A stretch of DNA of 64,000 bases from positions 272,872-336,871 of the forward strand of contig JAKVBL010000004.1 in the NCBI GenBank assembly GCA_022447365.1, in the 5' to 3' direction. This DNA comes from Oleiphilaceae bacterium. Its GTDB lineage: Bacteria > Pseudomonadota > Gammaproteobacteria > Pseudomonadales > Oleiphilaceae. Under the pieces are notes generated by a model. It was not told the DNA's origin. It made no database searches and worked only from the letters and a program-made list of their open reading frames with translations. Both the position numbers and the translations under genes were made by a program. Shown one piece after another: positions 1 through 8,823 of the stretch. Positions within the stretch are counted from its first letter, which is position 1, and every line of letters starts with the position of its first letter.

Positions 1-257
1 CTATATCCAGCATCGCGTAGTTGATCCGCAGACACTTCTACGGTTTCAACGAGTTCACCAATGATGGTGTAACGATCACCATTTTTAGCTGTCACTTCTG
101 CTTGCATCACATCGTGAGCCCAGAAGTGGACAAGACCTCGGCTTGCGATCAACCAAAGAAGACCGAAAACCATAACCATGCTGATGGCAACAGCACCGGC
201 GTTGAACCAAACCCATGGGTCGCCGTTTTTAAACCATTTTTTAACTGATACGCGCAC
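1..257 (-). CDS. pstA: Phosphate ABC transporter permease PstA (N-terminal part, cut by window edge)
   Basis: Inner-membrane subunit of the high-affinity phosphate importer PstSCAB. Only about 85 codons are present and the frame is still open at base 1. I place the start at GTG 257–255, because an AGGAG ribosome binding site lies 6–7 bases upstream and the pstC stop codon is only ten bases away. The protein opens with a basic stretch, then KNGDPWVWFNAGAV and one hydrophobic segment at about residues 20–42. This resembles the N-terminus of the long PstA form found beside long PstC proteins. It is the third gene of a leftward pstS–pstC–pstA operon. The call rests mainly on position and on this N-terminus, since the permease core lies outside the window. 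Confidence 0.85.
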   Translation of the reverse strand, partial: MRVSVKKWFKNGDPWVWFNAGAVAISMVMVFGLLWLIASRGLVHFWAHDVMQAEVTAKNGDRYTIIGELVETVEVSADQLRDAGY

Positions 258-267
258 AATAGGCTCC

Positions 268-2538
268 TTAAATCACACTGTACTTGTTGCGAAGACGCTG
301 GCGCACAAATTCTGCAAAGGTGTTTACGACAAAGGTAAACAGGAATAGAACAAAGGCTGCGAGGAATAAGATGCGGTAGTGCGTGCTACCCACTTCTGAT
401 TCAGGCATTTCGACAGCAATGTTTGCTGACAAAGTACGCATACCTTCAAAGATATTGATGTCCATGATCGGGGTGTTACCAGTCGCCATCAGTACGATCA
501 TGGTTTCACCGACCGCACGACCCATACCAATCATTACCGCTGAGAAAATACCCGGGCTTGCTGTTGGAAGGATAACGCGTGTCATGGTTTGCCACTGCGT
601 TGCACCAAGTGCAAGAGAGCCTTGGGTCAGATGTTTTGGCACACTGAACACGGCATCTTCTGTAATCGAGAAGATGGTAGGGATAACTGCAAAGCCCATT
701 GCTGCACCAACGACTAAGGCGTTACGTTGGTCGAAATCGATACCGGCTTCATTCGTTAACCAAAGGCGCATATCACCATTGAAGAATGCGACTTCTAGTG
801 TTGGGCTGAGCGCCATGGCAAGCCAACCACCAAAGATAATGACAGGAATCAGCAGCACTGGGTCCCAGCCATCAGGCACTAAACGACGAATGTTGGAGGG
901 TAAGTTACTCCATATAAAGCCGAATAGAAGGATGAAGATCGGGGTGATTATGAGTACTGCGAATACGCCAGGAAGGTTTTCTTCCATAAACGGTGCGAAG
1001 AATAAACCTGCCAAGAAACCTAGAATTACGGTAGGTAATGCTTCCATCAATTCGATTGATGGTTTTACCTTACGACGTAAACCCGGTGACATGAAGTATG
1101 CGGTATACAAAGCGCCACAGATTGCTAGAGGCGTTGCAACAAGCATCGCGTAGAACGCTGCTTTTAAGGTACCGAATGCAAGAGGGGATAAGCTGTATTT
1201 TGGTTCGAAGTCATTATTCGCTGCTGAAGATTGCCAAATGTAATCTGGCTCTTCATAACCCTCATACCAAACCTTGCCCCAAAGTGCTGAGAAGGAAATT
1301 TCAGGGTGCTCGTTATCCACTAACCACCACTGCATTTTTCCATCCGTGGTTTCAACAAGAAGTTTGTTGGCGCGTGGTGCAATAGCAAGATTTTTAACGG
1401 CTGCGTCTGCACTAATAGTCAATGCAGTGGAATGCGCAGTACTGTTGTAAAACTTAATCGTGCCTTCAGTGTTGGCGATTAAGAAACCCTTACGACGTTG
1501 TTCAATATCTGCCGCTGCAATCTTACCGCCGACGGCTTCAAAGGTACGAATGTTTTCAAGACGATACTTGTTGTTTTCATCGCGTACCATGAACCACTGC
1601 GAGGTGCTTCCTTGGCTGTCGGAGACCAAGATGGAAGCACCACCCAGTAGTAAGGTCATATCGTCAATTAAAGTATTTTCGTCACCCACTTTGATGGTGC
1701 CGTTGACGATATTTTCACGTTTTGCATTGAGATCTAAAACCTGGATATGTCCGTCATTTGTACCGACAAATACAAAGCGCATCGCAGGTTCAGCAATGAT
1801 AAATTTAGGTGCGACATCAAGTTGTGGGAGATCAACTTCTTCAGGCACTAAACGTATTTCACCGCTCAAAAAGTCTTCTTCTTGTTCGAATTGTTTTGCA
1901 ACCAAGGCATTCGATTCTGTTACCGCGACGACCATTAGTGCGCCGTCACTTAAGGCAATAGAAATTTCTTTCAGAGGCTCGCCATTCTCAGCTAGCTGCA
2001 TAGCCTCTTCGCCGAATGGATATTCAATAAAAGGTTCAATCTTGCGCTGGTCATTGGGGTAAGTGATTTTATAGCTGTGCTGCAATACCAGAGCAGAACC
2101 ATCACTTAGGCCAAGTACGAATTTGCGAGAAGCAGGATCTGCGTTGGCGACGCTAGATACTTCAACTCCCTCGGGAATCGGGAGAGATACAAGATTATCA
2201 ATGCTCCCGTCTATTGTGTTAAAGAAAACTACCTCTCCTTGATCAGTTACACGAAAAGCTTTCTCGCCTTGCTCTTCTGTACCACTAAAAATTGTGCTTC
2301 CTGCAGCTTGTTCTGGAACATCGTAGGTAGCAACACGCTCTGCTTCGGCACTGGTGAATAGCGGTGCCACTTCATAAAGAAGATAAAAGAAGATAAGTGT
2401 GATTGCTACGATGACGCTAATGCCGCCAGCCCCAATAGAGACACTGGCAAGCTTGTCTTTTAACTTTCTGTTTTTACGATGCCTAACTAGCTTCGGAGTG
2501 TTGAAGTCTAGTGTTGGCTGCGTTGGTGATTCACTCAT
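268..2538 (-). CDS. pstC: Phosphate ABC transporter permease PstC, long form
   Basis: Inner-membrane permease partner of PstA. At 756 residues it is more than twice the length of the classic E. coli PstC. One transmembrane helix (about residues 33–57) is followed by a periplasmic insert of roughly 390 residues with repeated short beta-like stretches. The permease domain begins near residue 453. The ABC-coupling loop (ALGATQWQTMTRVILP) sits near residue 645 and the conserved GRAVGETMIVLMATGN near 679. Long PstC proteins with such an insert are familiar from Pseudomonas and marine relatives, and the job of the insert is not established. The gene lies between pstS, from which a terminator-like hairpin separates it, and pstA. 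Phosphate-starvation control through the Pho box upstream of pstS is likely. Confidence 0.95.
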   Translation of the reverse strand: MSESPTQPTLDFNTPKLVRHRKNRKLKDKLASVSIGAGGISVIVAITLIFFYLLYEVAPLFTSAEAERVATYDVPEQAAGSTIFSGTEEQGEKAFRVTDQGEVVFFNTIDGSIDNLVSLPIPEGVEVSSVANADPASRKFVLGLSDGSALVLQHSYKITYPNDQRKIEPFIEYPFGEEAMQLAENGEPLKEISIALSDGALMVVAVTESNALVAKQFEQEEDFLSGEIRLVPEEVDLPQLDVAPKFIIAEPAMRFVFVGTNDGHIQVLDLNAKRENIVNGTIKVGDENTLIDDMTLLLGGASILVSDSQGSTSQWFMVRDENNKYRLENIRTFEAVGGKIAAADIEQRRKGFLIANTEGTIKFYNSTAHSTALTISADAAVKNLAIAPRANKLLVETTDGKMQWWLVDNEHPEISFSALWGKVWYEGYEEPDYIWQSSAANNDFEPKYSLSPLAFGTLKAAFYAMLVATPLAICGALYTAYFMSPGLRRKVKPSIELMEALPTVILGFLAGLFFAPFMEENLPGVFAVLIITPIFILLFGFIWSNLPSNIRRLVPDGWDPVLLIPVIIFGGWLAMALSPTLEVAFFNGDMRLWLTNEAGIDFDQRNALVVGAAMGFAVIPTIFSITEDAVFSVPKHLTQGSLALGATQWQTMTRVILPTASPGIFSAVMIGMGRAVGETMIVLMATGNTPIMDINIFEGMRTLSANIAVEMPESEVGSTHYRILFLAAFVLFLFTFVVNTFAEFVRQRLRNKYSVI

Positions 2539-2613
2539 AAATTAATACCGACAATTGAGAGAATTTAAATTTCGCAAATTGTATAACAATGTAAATTCAT
2601 AGTCTGCTTACAC

Positions 2614-2651
2614 GACAAAACCCCCCACCAAATATGGCGGGAGGTTTTGTC
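2614..2651 (-). terminator. Hairpin between pstS and pstC (partial terminator or attenuator)
   Basis: The arms 2614–2629 and 2636–2651 pair over about 14 bp with two mismatches and a GC-rich core. Read leftward, the hairpin follows the pstS stop by about 25 bases and ends in GGTTTTGTC. The U-run is short, so some readthrough into pstC is expected. That would let the binding protein be made in excess over the membrane subunits. The hairpin is seen directly; the role is inferred. Confidence 0.75.
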
Positions 2652-2674
2652 TTTAACTAGTTATCTACGGCGTA

Positions 2675-3634
2675 TTATAGACCTAGTTCTTTGAACTGAC
2701 GCTCAACAACTTTTGCAGGAAGTGGCACATAGCCATCTTTCACTACAACTTCTTGACCTTGCTTAGACATTACAAGTTTCAAGAACTCAGCAGTCGTTGG
2801 ATCAAGTGCTTTATTTGGCGCTTTGTTCACGTATACGTATAGGAAGCGTGAAAGTGGGTAAGCACCTGTTACAGCGTTTGCAGCATTTGCTTCAACATAT
2901 TTGTCGCCCTTCTTCGCTAGTGGAAGAGCGCGCACTGATGCAGTTGTGTAACCGATGCCAGAGTAACCAATACCATTGATTGACTCAGATACACCCTGCA
3001 CAACTGACGCTGAGCCTGGTTGCTCATTTACGTTGTTTTTGAAGTCGCCTTTACATAGTGCTTTCTTCTTAAAGTAACCGTAAGTACCAGATACTGAGTT
3101 ACGACCGAATAGTTGAATGCCCTTGTTTGCAAGAGAACCTTCAACACCTACATCACCCCATGTTTTTACGTCGCTATCGAAGCCACATTTACGAGTTGAT
3201 GAGAAGATCGCATCTAGTTCAGCGATGTTCATACCTTTGATTGGGTTGTCTTTGTTGACGAATACGGCAAGAGCATCAATAGCTACTGCAACTGGTGTTG
3301 GTGCATAACCGTAACGTTTTTCGAAGGCTTCGATTTCTTTGTCCTTCATCTTACGGCTCATTGGGCCCATGTTAGATGTGCCTTCAGTCAATGCTGGTGG
3401 CGCAGTAGAAGAGCCCGCCGCTTGAATCTGAATGTTTACATTTGGGTAGTTACGCTTAAAGTCTTCTGCCCAAAGTGTCATTAGGTTAGCTAGAGTATCT
3501 GAGCCTACACTAGAAAAGTTACCAGATACGCCGCTCGCTTTTTCGTATACAGGTAGGTCTGCATCGACTTGCGCTGTTGCAACACCTGAAAAAGCTGTCA
3601 GTGCCATTGCACCAATTAGTTTCTTAAATCTCAT
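2675..3634 (-). CDS. pstS: Phosphate-binding periplasmic protein PstS
   Basis: Captures phosphate in the periplasm and delivers it to PstCA. The frame opens at ATG 3640, but the second ATG (3634) is preferred because GGGAG lies six bases upstream of it and directly abuts the first. The N-terminus is a signal peptide ([21 protein letters not shown], cleavage near residue 21). The mature protein has typical PstS segments: [40 protein letters not shown] in the ligand-binding area, and [19 protein letters not shown]. It has about 319 residues, normal for the Pseudomonas-type PstS. It is the first gene of the operon, with a Pho box about 80 bases upstream of the start. Confidence 0.96.
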   Translation of the reverse strand: MRFKKLIGAMALTAFSGVATAQVDADLPVYEKASGVSGNFSSVGSDTLANLMTLWAEDFKRNYPNVNIQIQAAGSSTAPPALTEGTSNMGPMSRKMKDKEIEAFEKRYGYAPTPVAVAIDALAVFVNKDNPIKGMNIAELDAIFSSTRKCGFDSDVKTWGDVGVEGSLANKGIQLFGRNSVSGTYGYFKKKALCKGDFKNNVNEQPGSASVVQGVSESINGIGYSGIGYTTASVRALPLAKKGDKYVEANAANAVTGAYPLSRFLYVYVNKAPNKALDPTTAEFLKLVMSKQGQEVVVKDGYVPLPAKVVERQFKELGL

Positions 3635-3716
3635 TATCATCTCCCGTGATATTTGATTCAGTTTCGATTGATTAATTGTTTAACGCTTCAATGAGGATGC
3701 AATATAGGGCGACTTT

Positions 3717-3734
3717 ATGACATAAATATGACAA
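3717..3734 (-). promoter_or_regulatory. Pho box (PhoB binding site) upstream of pstS
   Basis: On the minus strand the 18-mer reads TTGTCATATTTATGTCAT, two 7-bp repeats (consensus CTGTCAT) spaced by four A/T bases, an 11-bp period. A -10 hexamer TATATT (3706–3701) follows ten bases after the second repeat, the geometry of PhoB-activated promoters in which the Pho box replaces the -35 element. Match and spacing are seen directly; PhoB control is established for pst operons generally. Confidence 0.88.
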
Positions 3735-3843
3735 TACTTTGTAATATTCAAAAAAAATAGTTTTCTCGAATAATGAGGATAAGTGGAAGATTGATGTGAA
3801 GAAGCTATCGTAAATAATAATTGTTATTCAGGAAGTAAAAATC

Positions 3844-4236
3844 ATGACGCTTTTCGATGGGATAGGGCCAGCGACGGACAGCGAGTTAATGTTGAAGGTG
3901 CTCGCGACACCGGCGAATACAAATATTCATGGAGACATCTACGCCGGCTGGTTATTAGATCAAATGGATGCGGCAGCCACCTTGTTTGCAACAAAGTTAT
4001 CTAATGGTCGTTGCTCAACCGTTGCTGTGGATCAAATTAAATTTCAATCGCCCATTAACGTGGGAGATGCGGTAAGTATTTATGCGAGACTTGATGATAC
4101 TGGGCGCAGTTCGATGGTGATCTCGGTTGAAGTGTTCGTGCAGCAGAGTGTCAGCAATGTGAATATCAAAGTCACAGAAGGTCGATTTACTTCTGTTGCT
4201 ATAGATAACCAAGGATCGATTCGTCAGTTACTATGA
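3844..4236 (+). CDS. YciA-type acyl-CoA thioesterase (hotdog fold)
   Basis: Predicted to hydrolyse acyl-CoA thioesters in the cytosol. The 130-residue protein is one hotdog domain. The signature TNIHGDIYAGWLLDQMD (residues 26–42) matches the YciA helix with its Gly-Asp-Ile and the following Gln-Met-Asp, and VAVDQIKFQSPINVGDAVSIYA forms the typical strands. The length agrees with YciA (about 130). It is monocistronic, divergent from pstS and convergent with the helicase downstream, so context adds nothing on substrate. Broad specificity is usual in the family. Confidence 0.88.
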   Translation: MTLFDGIGPATDSELMLKVLATPANTNIHGDIYAGWLLDQMDAAATLFATKLSNGRCSTVAVDQIKFQSPINVGDAVSIYARLDDTGRSSMVISVEVFVQQSVSNVNIKVTEGRFTSVAIDNQGSIRQLL

Positions 4237-4252
4237 CGGAAAGTTCTTGTGT

Positions 4253-6472
4253 TTAGTCGGTGAGCGCGAACATCTTATCTGCGTAGCGTTTTGAGAAAAC
4301 GCGCCGTTCATTGTCATCAAATTGTACCGTGAACGTTTCTCCTTCTTCTTGAACGACTCGGCCTCTACCCATTGATTTATGTTCAATGATGTCTGCTTGC
4401 CAAATTGCTTGATCAAAGTTGCTCAAGGTTGGGCGCTCAGCCTTGCTAGGCGTGGTAAGCATAATTGAAAAAGTATCAGCGTATCTTTGCAAGGTCTTGC
4501 TTGCGAGCGTTTTAAGTTGTGCAGTGTTTTGTTGTCGCTCGATAGATCTCGCAATGTGCAGTGCTGACTCACTTTGCATTTCATGTAAAAAGCGTAGACC
4601 GTCTTTACTGTCTGATTTAGGACATAGCATGAGAAGTGATTGCTTTGCTCTAGTCATGGCGACATAAATCAAGCGTCGTTCACTAGCGATATCTTGGGGG
4701 CTAATCTCTTTTCTGCCACTTGAACTGAAAAAGGTCGTTTCAGAAAGCCCAGGCAAAACTACATGCTCCCATTCCAGCCCTTTAGCGCGATGCATACTTG
4801 TAATGTGTATACCTTGAGCATGCTGGATTTGTGTTCTTTCTTCGAGCGCTGCGAGCTCATTTAACAAGGCGTTTGCGTTTTCTGTACGGCTTTCTGCCAT
4901 AAAGGCCATCAGGTTTTTGACCGTCCTAACTTGCTCGTCACTAGCGTCTTGGCTTAGGCCACTCGTTTTTAGCTCATCAAAAAGCTTCGTTTCTTGTATG
5001 TATTGTTTGAACAGCTGTCTTGGAGGGTTTGTATTGTTCTCAAGAGCAGATAAGCCTTTAGCGAAGCGCTCCAATTTGAGCTTTTGGAAGCGGCTTAAGT
5101 CGCTTGGAATCATATTCAGTACATGGTGTCCCCAACGGCTAGAGTGCTGAGCAAGTTGATGCATGAAAAGCTGAATTTGACGTTCATTAATGCCCACATG
5201 AGGGAACCGGGCTAACTGAATGAATGCTTGCTCTCGCATAGTTGGTGGCATTTGAGCAAAGCTGCCATCGGCAAGTTCAAGCAAACTGCGGATGGCATAC
5301 ATCTCATCCGAACCAAAAATTCCGCGGAACCCATTTAATACGTAAGGTAAATTAGCGCGCAATAGTGCTAATTCTAAATTTGCTGTTTGACTCCAATATC
5401 GAACCAAAATTGCGGTTTGATTCCGTTGCGATGCATCATGTTTCGCTAATCGTGTCACGAGGCTGATAAGTTCATTTTGTGTTTCGCATAGCTCGACTGC
5501 AGTGTGAGGATTACTCTTAGCAGGAATACACAATGCGTCGTCGTGATAAGGGCTATGCGCAATTAATTGATTGGCGAGTAGAGCGACTTGATGACCATAA
5601 CGGAAACTCGTGCTGAGCTTGAGCGATTCGCAATGTTTATATTCTTCGGCAAAACCGGACAGCATGTATTGCGGTTTTGCTCCACGGAACTCATATATCG
5701 TTTGGTCGGGGTCGCCAACGATGGTGACTTTTGCTCGTTCGCCTGCAATCAAGCTTAACAAGGTATGTTGAATATCATTGGTGTCTTGATATTCGTCAAC
5801 AAGAATCACGTCCATTTTATTCGAGACTAAATCTCGAAGTTCAGGTTTGGCGATAATGGTTTTGACTGGCGTGTAAAGCATATCAGCATAGCTAATGCGC
5901 GAATGGTCATTACGCCATTGCTCAAAGCGTTCAAACAGGCTCGGTAAAAAACCAAATTTATTCTCTAAACCGGAGTGTTTGAAAAAACTATGAGGGTCAT
6001 CAAGCTGGCTTTTACATTGATCAATAAAGCTTGCTGCAACATCAAGATATTCTTTTTTATAACGCTTGAACTCATTTTGTTGTTCGGGGCTAAGAACCTG
6101 CGGAACGAGTTGTAGTAAGTGAAATTGAATTTCGCGCTCACTCAGAATATTGCCTTGATATGGAGCTAAGACACCGAGCTCAATAAAGCGTTTGTATAAG
6201 CGAAACCCCATCGCATGAAACGTGCGTACTTCTGGAATACTTTGGCCTTCACCTCGCACTGATTGCAGCTTTTTCTGAAAATCGAGTTGCGCGCTTTTAT
6301 TGAACATAAGCACAAGTAAGCGTCGTGGGTCGTAGCCATCAGCAAGTAATTTATTGATTCGATGTGCAAGTGTTGTGGTTTTTCCGCTACCGGCAACAGC
6401 ACGAATCACATAATGCGCAACGGGAGCATCGACAATAATGCGTTGTTCAGGTGTTAGAGATATCTCGGGCAT
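4253..6472 (-). CDS. UvrD/Rep-family superfamily 1 DNA helicase (second paralogue)
   Basis: ATP-dependent 3'-5' helicase of superfamily 1A. Walker A AGSGKT lies at residues 27–32, motif II VDEYQDTN near 226, motif V TSMHRAKGLEWEHVVLPG near 560 and motif VI VAMTRAKQSLLMLCP near 610. The last 50 residues (SMGRGRVVQEEGETFTVQF) look like the small beta-barrel tail that PcrA/UvrD proteins use for partner binding. At 739 residues it has normal size. It is clearly different from the housekeeping UvrD at 21382–23553 and is not obviously Rep, so I give no symbol. It stands alone between yciA and an ankyrin lipoprotein. A role in repair or replication-fork rescue is inference. Confidence 0.88.
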   Translation of the reverse strand: MPEISLTPEQRIIVDAPVAHYVIRAVAGSGKTTTLAHRINKLLADGYDPRRLLVLMFNKSAQLDFQKKLQSVRGEGQSIPEVRTFHAMGFRLYKRFIELGVLAPYQGNILSEREIQFHLLQLVPQVLSPEQQNEFKRYKKEYLDVAASFIDQCKSQLDDPHSFFKHSGLENKFGFLPSLFERFEQWRNDHSRISYADMLYTPVKTIIAKPELRDLVSNKMDVILVDEYQDTNDIQHTLLSLIAGERAKVTIVGDPDQTIYEFRGAKPQYMLSGFAEEYKHCESLKLSTSFRYGHQVALLANQLIAHSPYHDDALCIPAKSNPHTAVELCETQNELISLVTRLAKHDASQRNQTAILVRYWSQTANLELALLRANLPYVLNGFRGIFGSDEMYAIRSLLELADGSFAQMPPTMREQAFIQLARFPHVGINERQIQLFMHQLAQHSSRWGHHVLNMIPSDLSRFQKLKLERFAKGLSALENNTNPPRQLFKQYIQETKLFDELKTSGLSQDASDEQVRTVKNLMAFMAESRTENANALLNELAALEERTQIQHAQGIHITSMHRAKGLEWEHVVLPGLSETTFFSSSGRKEISPQDIASERRLIYVAMTRAKQSLLMLCPKSDSKDGLRFLHEMQSESALHIARSIERQQNTAQLKTLASKTLQRYADTFSIMLTTPSKAERPTLSNFDQAIWQADIIEHKSMGRGRVVQEEGETFTVQFDDNERRVFSKRYADKMFALTD

Positions 6473-6571
6473 GCAGTGCTTATCGTGTTACGCGGTATGT
6501 CGGATTACTTGAGTTTTGGTATCAGAGTCAACAAACTATGAACTTTACTAACAGGATATAAGTGTCAGCGG

Positions 6572-7258
6572 ATGATGCGTGCAATCATACTATTAAGTTT
6601 ACTGATCTGGGTAGGCGGATGTGCCTCAAAAAATGCGGTTCCAAACGATTTCCAAATCAATACATCAACGCAGTCGATTAAAGAGCCCTCAGGTTTGATG
6701 ACAGCGATTTCCTCAGGCGATGAAGTCGCTATGAAGGAACGTATTTTGGCGGGAGACTCTGTGAATGCAGAGTTTGAGGGGCACACACCTCTGAGATACG
6801 CGATCAGCGCAAAGCAAACACGCATGGTTCAGATTTTATTACGTGCCGGAGCGCAGCCTAATTGGGCCATGCAGCCCGGACAAGAAAGTGTGCTCATGCT
6901 TGTTAGTCGTTTAGGATTGAATGATTTAGTCGTGGCGTTTATTCGCTCCGGTATGGCATTAGACTATGCGGATGCCTCTGGTCGCACAGCACTAACAGAA
7001 GCGGCGATGAATGGGCATCTTACAACCGCTAATGTCTTGATTAATGCAGGCGCTGACGTAGACATAGTGTTCGAAGGGAAGTCACTACTGATGCACTTGG
7101 TAGAACAAAACAGCATGTTATTGGTGAAGCCAGTTATTGAAGCAGGGGCTGATGTGAATTACGTGTCTAACATGGGGGAGAGCAGCCTAAGTATTGCTCG
7201 AGAACAGCAACTCCATGAGTTAGACTTAATGTTGGTTCAGGCGGGCGCACGATTGTGA
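6572..7258 (+). CDS. Ankyrin-repeat lipoprotein
   Basis: A 228-residue protein with a short hydrophobic leader and a lipobox ending in VGGC (Cys17), so it should be lipid-anchored in the periplasm or outer membrane. After a linker it carries four to five ankyrin repeats from about residue 45 to the end, seen as recurring pieces such as GHTPLRYAISAKQTRMVQIL, GRTALTEAAMNGHLTTANVL and NAGADVDIVFEGKSLLMHLV. Ankyrin repeats bind proteins, and no enzymatic domain is present. The start could be either ATG of an adjacent pair (6572 or 6575). The next gene, a membrane-anchored DUF2914 protein, lies 66 bases downstream and may be co-expressed. The partner is unknown. Confidence 0.85.
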   Translation: MMRAIILLSLLIWVGGCASKNAVPNDFQINTSTQSIKEPSGLMTAISSGDEVAMKERILAGDSVNAEFEGHTPLRYAISAKQTRMVQILLRAGAQPNWAMQPGQESVLMLVSRLGLNDLVVAFIRSGMALDYADASGRTALTEAAMNGHLTTANVLINAGADVDIVFEGKSLLMHLVEQNSMLLVKPVIEAGADVNYVSNMGESSLSIAREQQLHELDLMLVQAGARL

Positions 7259-7324
7259 CAAGTACGTGCATTAAGTAAACTTCGCAAGATAATTTTAAGT
7301 ACAACTCACAACGGATTCTTCATT

Positions 7325-8056
7325 ATGTCACGCCATCAAAAAATCTCTGTTGGCCCAATGCCTTCTCAGAAAGAGGATTACTCTGAATACGAAGAGACTC
7401 AGGTCCTTTGGGGGCGAATTGGCTTGATCTTTGGCGTCGTGTTTGCGGTCGCTTTTTCGGCGCTTTACCTTGTCTTTGAGCCACTGAATGATACTCCCAC
7501 CGTTGTGAGTGTAATTGAGCAGCGCAAGATTGCGGCTGCACAAGAGACAACTATTATGGAGAACACACAAGCGCCAAGCGAAGAAGCGGTTGTGGCAGCG
7601 CTCGAATTAAAGAGCGATGTTGAGGCTGAAGTAGACCCTACGCCAGTGGCATTAACTCAGCGAGCAGCTTCATTAACGCAAACTGCGGTGCAAGCGCCCG
7701 TATCGGCAATCTCTACATTAAATCCTGCGATCATTTCGGCGAGTTTAGCGCGAGGTGTTGATGAGAATCGACATCCTATTGATCTGCTTGGCTATGAAGT
7801 GAGTATGGATGGTGAGAATCTGATTAAGGTCGTTCTTCATACTGAAATGCTAAACATTCAAGGTACAACTCTTTTTCACGAGTGGTTTTTGAATGAGAAG
7901 CGTCAGGCAAGGGTGCGTATACCGGTCAATGCTGACGAGCAATTAAGTTATTCCAGTAAGTTTATTGATAAGTATATGACGGGTGATTGGTCGGTACGTG
8001 TGAGCGATGCTCAGGGAGAGGTCTACGCACTGGCGAATTTCAAAGTCATTCGCTAA
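7325..8056 (+). CDS. Membrane-anchored DUF2914 domain protein
   Basis: Function unknown. The 243-residue protein has a cytoplasmic tail of about 29 residues, one transmembrane helix (about 30–51), a low-complexity Ala/Glu-rich linker to about residue 150, and a C-terminal DUF2914 domain (about 165–243) with HEWFLNEKRQARVRI, YSSKFI and GDWSVRVSDAQGEV. DUF2914 is a small beta-rich, presumably periplasmic domain without a known reaction. The stop codon is two bases before the start of elyC, so the two are likely translated from one transcript. Confidence 0.85.
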   Translation: MSRHQKISVGPMPSQKEDYSEYEETQVLWGRIGLIFGVVFAVAFSALYLVFEPLNDTPTVVSVIEQRKIAAAQETTIMENTQAPSEEAVVAALELKSDVEAEVDPTPVALTQRAASLTQTAVQAPVSAISTLNPAIISASLARGVDENRHPIDLLGYEVSMDGENLIKVVLHTEMLNIQGTTLFHEWFLNEKRQARVRIPVNADEQLSYSSKFIDKYMTGDWSVRVSDAQGEVYALANFKVIR

Positions 8057-8058
8057 AC

Positions 8059-8823
8059 GTGCTGTTTACACTTAAGAAGCTAATCGGTGGCTTATTAATG
8101 CCGGTTTCGGTCGTGCTGTCACTTGGTTTGCTTGCTTTGCTATGTAGCTGGAAAGGCAAGCACTCTTGGGCTAAGAGCCTAATGTGTTTGGCACTCGTAG
8201 CGTTATATCTTTGTTCGATCAAACCTATCGCTCATCTTATTTCTCAGCCGCTTGAGTACCGATATAGCCCGTTTGATGGGCAAGATGTGCCGTACGTTGT
8301 GGTGCTTGGTGGTGGTCATACGACTGATATGCGTGTTGCGTCTCTGCATCAATTGAATCGTACATCTTTGGCTCGTTTGCTAACCGGTGTTGAGATTGTG
8401 AAGCTGCAACCAAAAGCTACCTTGTTGGTGTCTGGCTATGCGGGGTTTGATACGCAAAGTCATGCGCAAGTCGCGGCAAATACGGCGCAGTTATTAGGCG
8501 TTGATGCAGATCGCATTTTATTGCAAGCCAATGCTAAAGATACGTATGAGGAAGCGCTTGCTTGGCGAAATATAATTGGTATGCAGCCTTTTGCATTGGT
8601 GACTTCAGCAATGCATATGCCCCGTGCGATGGCGTTGTTTGAAAGCTTAGGTATGCGACCTATTGCTGCGCCAGCCAACATAGAAGCAAAAGGTGATCGA
8701 CCTTTGGTTTTGCGTGATTGGATTCCGACAGCAAACAACTTGGCAATTGTTCAAGCAGCGTGGCATGAATATTTAGGGATGTCTTGGGCTTGGCTTAACA
8801 AAACACTAAAAGAGGCGGTGTAA
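8059..8823 (+). CDS. elyC: ElyC/SanA/YdcF family protein (DUF218), envelope biogenesis factor
   Basis: Inner-membrane protein of the DUF218 family. E. coli ElyC is needed for normal peptidoglycan synthesis at low temperature. I start it at GTG 8059, which gives VLFTLKKLIGGLLMPVS, close to the ElyC N-terminus. The same frame extends upstream into the previous gene, but that part does not look like protein of this family. Two hydrophobic segments (about 8–28 and 35–53) precede the DUF218 domain, with VVVLGGGHTTDMR, LLVSGYAGFDTQSHAQVAA and ALVTSAMHMPRAMALFE as landmarks. Its TAA overlaps the ATG of hemH (TAATG), so the genes are translationally coupled. Confidence 0.85.
   Translation: MLFTLKKLIGGLLMPVSVVLSLGLLALLCSWKGKHSWAKSLMCLALVALYLCSIKPIAHLISQPLEYRYSPFDGQDVPYVVVLGGGHTTDMRVASLHQLNRTSLARLLTGVEIVKLQPKATLLVSGYAGFDTQSHAQVAANTAQLLGVDADRILLQANAKDTYEEALAWRNIIGMQPFALVTSAMHMPRAMALFESLGMRPIAAPANIEAKGDRPLVLRDWIPTANNLAIVQAAWHEYLGMSWAWLNKTLKEAV

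Noticed and set aside
383..1153. Long plus-strand frame of 256 codons
   Set aside because: It is antisense to the well-supported pstC, is rich in low-complexity Pro/Ser/Ile, has no family resemblance, and mirrors pstC codon positions.
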